64,000 bases of DNA from assembly GCF_041260155.1 (NCBI RefSeq), contig NC_091944.1, positions 12,899,272 through 12,963,271 on the forward strand. Reading direction: 5' to 3'. Below the pieces are notes generated by a model. It made no database searches. It was not told where the DNA came from and saw nothing but the letters and a program-made list of their open reading frames with translations. Numbering within the stretch: the first letter of the stretch is position 1; each line of letters starts with the position of its first letter. This document shows, in pieces, positions 50,717-64,000 of this stretch. The translations under genes were made by a program, and so were the position numbers. The stretch is from Ptychodera flava. Its lineage: Eukaryota; Hemichordata; Enteropneusta; Ptychoderidae.

Positions 50717-53700
50717 AGTCAATTTTTGTCACCTTATAAAATATGACGCAGATAATTTTTTTAGGCCAAACATTTTTCTCAGATTTTTCCCAAAATTTTG
50801 GTTTTAAACTGTAGCGCATGAAAATTGCCGTCCATTTGGTCCAAAATTATCAAAAGAATTACAGAAACATTCATAAAAAATGCTTAAATGTTTCACTAAA
50901 ATTTTGCTGGGAAAAATTACAGCACTCAAGGGTTAACTCCTCTTCATCGTAGAGCTTGAAATCATCAATCAGTGGAGAGGTCCTAATGCTTTCATGTACT
51001 TCAGCTTGTATGTATACGATCATTTAACGGAAAATGTGATCTCTTATTTATCGTATTATTTGGAACCTTGAATAAGGAATTTTTTGTAAGGGTTAAAAAT
51101 ATATTCTTTGAAAGGTCAAAGGTCCAATACATGCTATGGTCGGTTAGATATTATTTATATTGCAGGAGGGTCGCTGTTCTGTGCATTAAAATAGGGGAGA
51201 TTTACTAGTGTTCAACCAAGAGTTAGAAGAGTTTCCTGTGCTTGTCCTGATTTTAGTCAGATGTAGCTCTGCACATGAAATACATTTAACACCTTAATAA
51301 ACCCCGTTAATTTTGCCTGGTGCATGCACACAAATAGTTTTATTGTAATCTGACAATCATGTCATCAGTTTTTGGTGAGGTCTTTTTTTTTCAAAGTGTG
51401 ACGATGATTCCTATTTATTTTCCTTAGTAGCACGGCCTTATTAATGAAATTGCCGTGGTTGGCACCCGGAGTGAGTAAATTCGTAATGCCTCTCTTGTAT
51501 GGATGGTAGAGCTTTATGCTTATCATGTCAGTCATTTTCCCTCCTATCTCCATCAATAGTTCGCTGATGAGACTTCAGGAAACGCCAAAGTAAAGCATTT
51601 GGATGTTGACCACTCTCAGACCGAAGGCACAGATATGTTGTTGGTGAAAACGATGTGGGCAAAACACCCAAGCAAAGATTAGGCTGTTCTAATTAGTCGC
51701 GTTTGTGTTGTGTACCTATAATACAGTTGAACCTTCTTGTCATCTGTTTCTCCATTGTAGTTTTGGGAATATTCAGTGGAGCAGTGCACTTGCAGGCCCT
51801 TTCAAGAGTTCAAAGGGCGGACAATCCACAGGCCTGTCTCCATAGCATGGGGTATTGCTAGAGTGATTTGCGCCTTTCTAGTTCAACATAGAGCTAGAGT
51901 CATATCGGCCACCAATATATCATCCCTGACACTATTGACGTAGAGGTCGCTTTTGCGACTGGCGACAGTTATGGTAGTTTTGTTGTTGTAAGCCTTGTCA
52001 TGGTAATAGAATCTGGAGTCTTCCTCTGTATATGTCCTTTTTACACAAGAGAACACATTGATACAAACAATCTGAATATCGGTGTTGGAATTCTGATGTT
52101 TCCATCCGGGCTTGGTGTGTACTTTCAGGAGTGCTACAAGCAGTTTGGAACCCAATTCTAATACTTATTGAACATGGGAACTTCATTTCAGTGTAGGGTT
52201 GTGGACCCAGTTACCGGGAGCTGGTAATCACAAAAACTCTTGGGGTGGCGTAAAAGTTAAAGGGTGGTAGAATAATGTGCGTCTGTGGGCGGTATTGTTG
52301 AGAGCCTGTCTTTAAGAGAACAGTGGATGTCTTTAAACGATAAGTTTTGACAATCTTTTAGTACCTTTGACTGTTTGCGTTTTGGTCAACTAGACGCGGA
52401 ATATTGCAATGCCGAGTACATGCACTAGTATCTCGTTTGTGAAGAACTATATATATGGTATGTAGTGATACAGTTCGCGGTAACGACGTCTGTTATAGCA
52501 ATTAGTGTACGGATCATGTAAACTGACTATTTGGGGTATTTCTTTTTTCAAAGGATCATTACCTTTGTCAACATATTGGTCATACGACAAACACACCCTT
52601 ATCAATCTACTCTAGCACATGCTCTTCAAGTAACTGTCGTTTCCTTGTCTTCATGATACTGTTCCGAGTCCATTTAAGAAACTAAACTGTGAAATGTTGG
52701 CTTCATGCAGTTTGTGTTGACCGAGAAAGGCAAACGACATTTTGTACCACGAGTGATCTCGTAGCTCCGCCTGGCATATCATATTTTGGCTAAATTAAAC
52801 GTTTCATAATGCTCACAGATGTTGCGCACTGACCTATGATTTGTGACGAACAACAAAATTTAATAGTTCATCCGAAAGGCAGGCATGATATGCTTGTTGC
52901 GTGGTAATTCAGAAACCAGCTAAAGGCAAAATCAGCCTTTATGTTTACTACTCTTTCATCGACTCTGAAGTGAGAGTCTTTATGCTCCAATTAGGCTTGT
53001 CGAGAATCAGACTGGATCCCTTCTACAAGCACTCGTAGAATCTCTAGCCTAGCAGTAGGCTAGCTCTTCTAAAACAACCACTGAGATACCTGTTGCCAAA
53101 CATTTAGCAATTAAATCGTACGCTGAAGCCTGAAGGACTAGGGTTCCTATTTGGTATATGAAATGAAATACGGCACACTGACTCCACCTCTGACGAGTTT
53201 TTAAAATAAGGCAGGGTAAAGCTCAATCACGATAAGACACGGCTTTTACCTGTAAGATTCTAGAGGAAAAGTATCAAGTGGTGTCATTTCATCTGATCCA
53301 CCTTTTGTGTTTTTGGCAAACGACTAACTGATTAGACAATAAGGATCAAGTTTTGACCCACAGCTTATGGCACAAGGAAACACAGGGCTAAACAAAGAAT
53401 CACCCTCAATGTGAAAAGAATAAAACAAGCTCTATCAAACATAGAGTCCGACACGCATCCCTAAAAATAGAAGCTGAGTCAAGACGTGGGAACATTTTGA
53501 CCTAAAAGTTAGAAGCTAACCATACCTTTTTAGGAATCTTACCGGCAACAGTGTTATATATATAAATGTGCTTTCTATGATAGCAACCTTCGCATGCATG
53601 TTTGATGATGAATTTGAAATAAAACTTATCAATAAAATTATTTTTTCTTGCAAAGGTGACTTTACGATACATTTCTGCAGAGCATCTCCAACTAACTATT

Positions 53701-54750
53701 CTATGCCTTTTTTCTCTACACAATATTGATATATAACGTTACTGGTAATTATGACTATTCGTTTTAAGCACTGGGCGAGGTCAAGTCACTGACTGGCTTT
53801 ATTTGTATCTTTCGACAGAGTATCACCGGGGACAGGACTGAACAGGAAGTTGACAGGAAAGTTTTAACGATCTTTCCACAAGTCAGCCGCATGGACTCGC
53901 AATAGAAAATCTAGGGTAAGATGATGATTTTGTAATGAAAGATGCTACGAGTTATAATGGTAGTTTTTTAACAACAAACCACATTTTTGAATTCAGATTG
54001 TTTTAAGGCAAAGGGCATTCTTAAAGTAAGATCAAATATTTAGGAAGGGCTTGTAATTTGGAAATTGGAATTTCTGTGTGTTGTTCACAATTATTCAGAA
54101 TAAATATAACCCCTTCTTGTCAAAATATAACAGGTAAAGCGCAGATTTGACATTCATAAGAAATAAAAATAGAGGAAAACCTGTAGGCGAGCTCATCCTC
54201 AGAGTCAATGAGATTTTCTTTTTGATCGAAAATTGCAAAGTTGATCGAGACCTTGATAAACCCGATGAATTTTGCCCTGTCCACGCTGGCGACTAGTGGA
54301 TGTACAACATACTTAACATTATTGAACGTTGACAAATAACTTCAGTACATTCTCATAAAGAAAACACTCAGATCACAGTTTTACAAATGCCTGACTAGGA
54401 AGCATTAGTTTTGAGAGGACAGTTATCAGGTAAGTATTAATAGGATTCCTAAATCATTTTATCATGTTTCCCCTTGGTAGGTGGATAAAATACCAAGTAC
54501 AATAGACATAGTCCCAAGGTTCCTATATATGAACATTTTAGCACGCATGCACACACACACACATACACACACCGAATAGCTTTCCAGAATTGCCATTACT
54601 AATATTTATTGGTATAACGACTCATACAGCCACAGGCAAAATGTTGAACGACATGTATTACCATAACAATATTATGACCCACAAATTAAGGTTTGAATTA
54701 AAACGCATATGAATAGGCACATTATGATACACATTTAACAGAAAGTACAA

Positions 54751-54756
54751 TTTATT
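54751..54756 (-). promoter_or_regulatory. Possible polyadenylation signal, sulfotransferase
   Basis: AATAAA on the minus strand about 480 bases past the stop codon. Confidence 0.3.
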
Positions 54757-55232
54757 TTAGTGTGATTCAAAACTGAGATTTGCGAAATCTTTAGGTAGAC
54801 TACTTTTCCAACTTAAAGTAAGGGAATTTCGTCATACCAAAATGCAGCTATTGACTACCAACTTCAATCTCGTGTACGTTAATTGGCCAACATTGGTCAC
54901 AAAATTGCCAAGTTTATAAACAGTTAATGTCTGGCATAAAGGTATATCTGTCACAGAGGCTTTAAGAGGTAAATTTAGAATGGAATGGTAACTTAGCAAT
55001 CAATAGAGAACACTTCTGCCAGTACAGTACAGATGTGTTCATATAAGAGTGATAAAAGTGGCTTATAAATATTTCTTATTTCTTTCTTGGTATCCGGTAA
55101 AGTTAAAATCATCCTTTAAAAGTAACATTTAAAAGTAAATGGTGCATCATCCCATGGTATGGTTTATCTGGACAGATTTCCATTGAATTAGGTTTCGCTG
55201 TTTCTTTTCCATGTAAAAAGACCACTTAAAAA

Positions 55233-64000
<8,768 letters not shown>

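Larger units (their letters stand above)
48422..55232. other. Intergenic region between gene A and the sulfotransferase
   Basis: Expected to hold the gene A promoter (just above 48421) and the sulfotransferase 3' UTR (below 55233). I find no complete gene. The only coding-like scrap is the WxxW piece at 50581-50716. Confidence 0.5.

Noticed and set aside
53045..53065. Small dyad CTAGCCTA/TAGGCTAG as a further tiny palindrome
   Set aside because: It lacks CAC..GTG tips and has no 7-bp flanking repeat.

Overview
This is a eukaryotic, animal-type window: about 35-37% GC by eye, intron-rich, with short coding exons bounded by GT/AG splice sites and a dense load of palindromic and TIR-bearing repeats. 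The domain families (calcium-binding EGF, LDL-receptor YWTD propeller, cytosolic sulfotransferase) point to a metazoan. I infer a marine invertebrate, possibly a deuterostome such as a hemichordate, lancelet or echinoderm, but nothing in the window fixes the taxon. All exon chains below were built by hand from splice signals and codon phase.

Layout. (1) 1841-3783, minus strand: gene B, a complete three-exon gene for a predicted 99-residue type II membrane protein with one EGF module. (2) 3784-14154: intergenic, with no supportable gene. (3) 14155-48421, minus strand: gene A, a 15-exon gene for a predicted 655-residue protein with a short cytoplasmic tail, one membrane anchor, eight EGF modules and a six-bladed YWTD propeller at the C terminus. 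Genes A and B share the same first two exons in design (19 codons, then an anchor exon ending in phase 1) and both keep an ExxxLL signal at residues 7-12. They look like tandem paralogues. (4) Gene A's 21-kb second intron holds a tentative plus-strand gene C (32021-45729) and most of the repeats. (5) 48422-55232: intergenic, with one isolated WxxW-like coding scrap. (6) 55233-64000, minus strand: a seven-exon cytosolic sulfotransferase whose 5' end lies beyond the right edge.

The repeat fraction is unusually informative. Four tiny palindromes (23-38 bp) with CAC(A/G)GT ends lie between 30.8 and 36.4 kb. Three are flanked by perfect 7-bp direct repeats and one by a 6/7 match. One has a paralogous empty site elsewhere in the window, so it is a true insertion. 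There are also long-hairpin TTAA-flanked MITEs, two interspersed families present twice each (R1, R2), a 5.16-kb region bounded by ~120-bp GCGC-rich inverted repeats, and a five-copy ~226-bp tandem array that repeats nuclear-receptor half-sites beside an E-box.

How the genes work: genes A and B predict cell-surface or endosomal proteins anchored by the N terminus, the reverse of LDL-receptor relatives. The sulfotransferase is an independent cytosolic conjugating enzyme with complete PAPS-binding, catalytic and dimer motifs in the part seen. Gene C has no assigned function.
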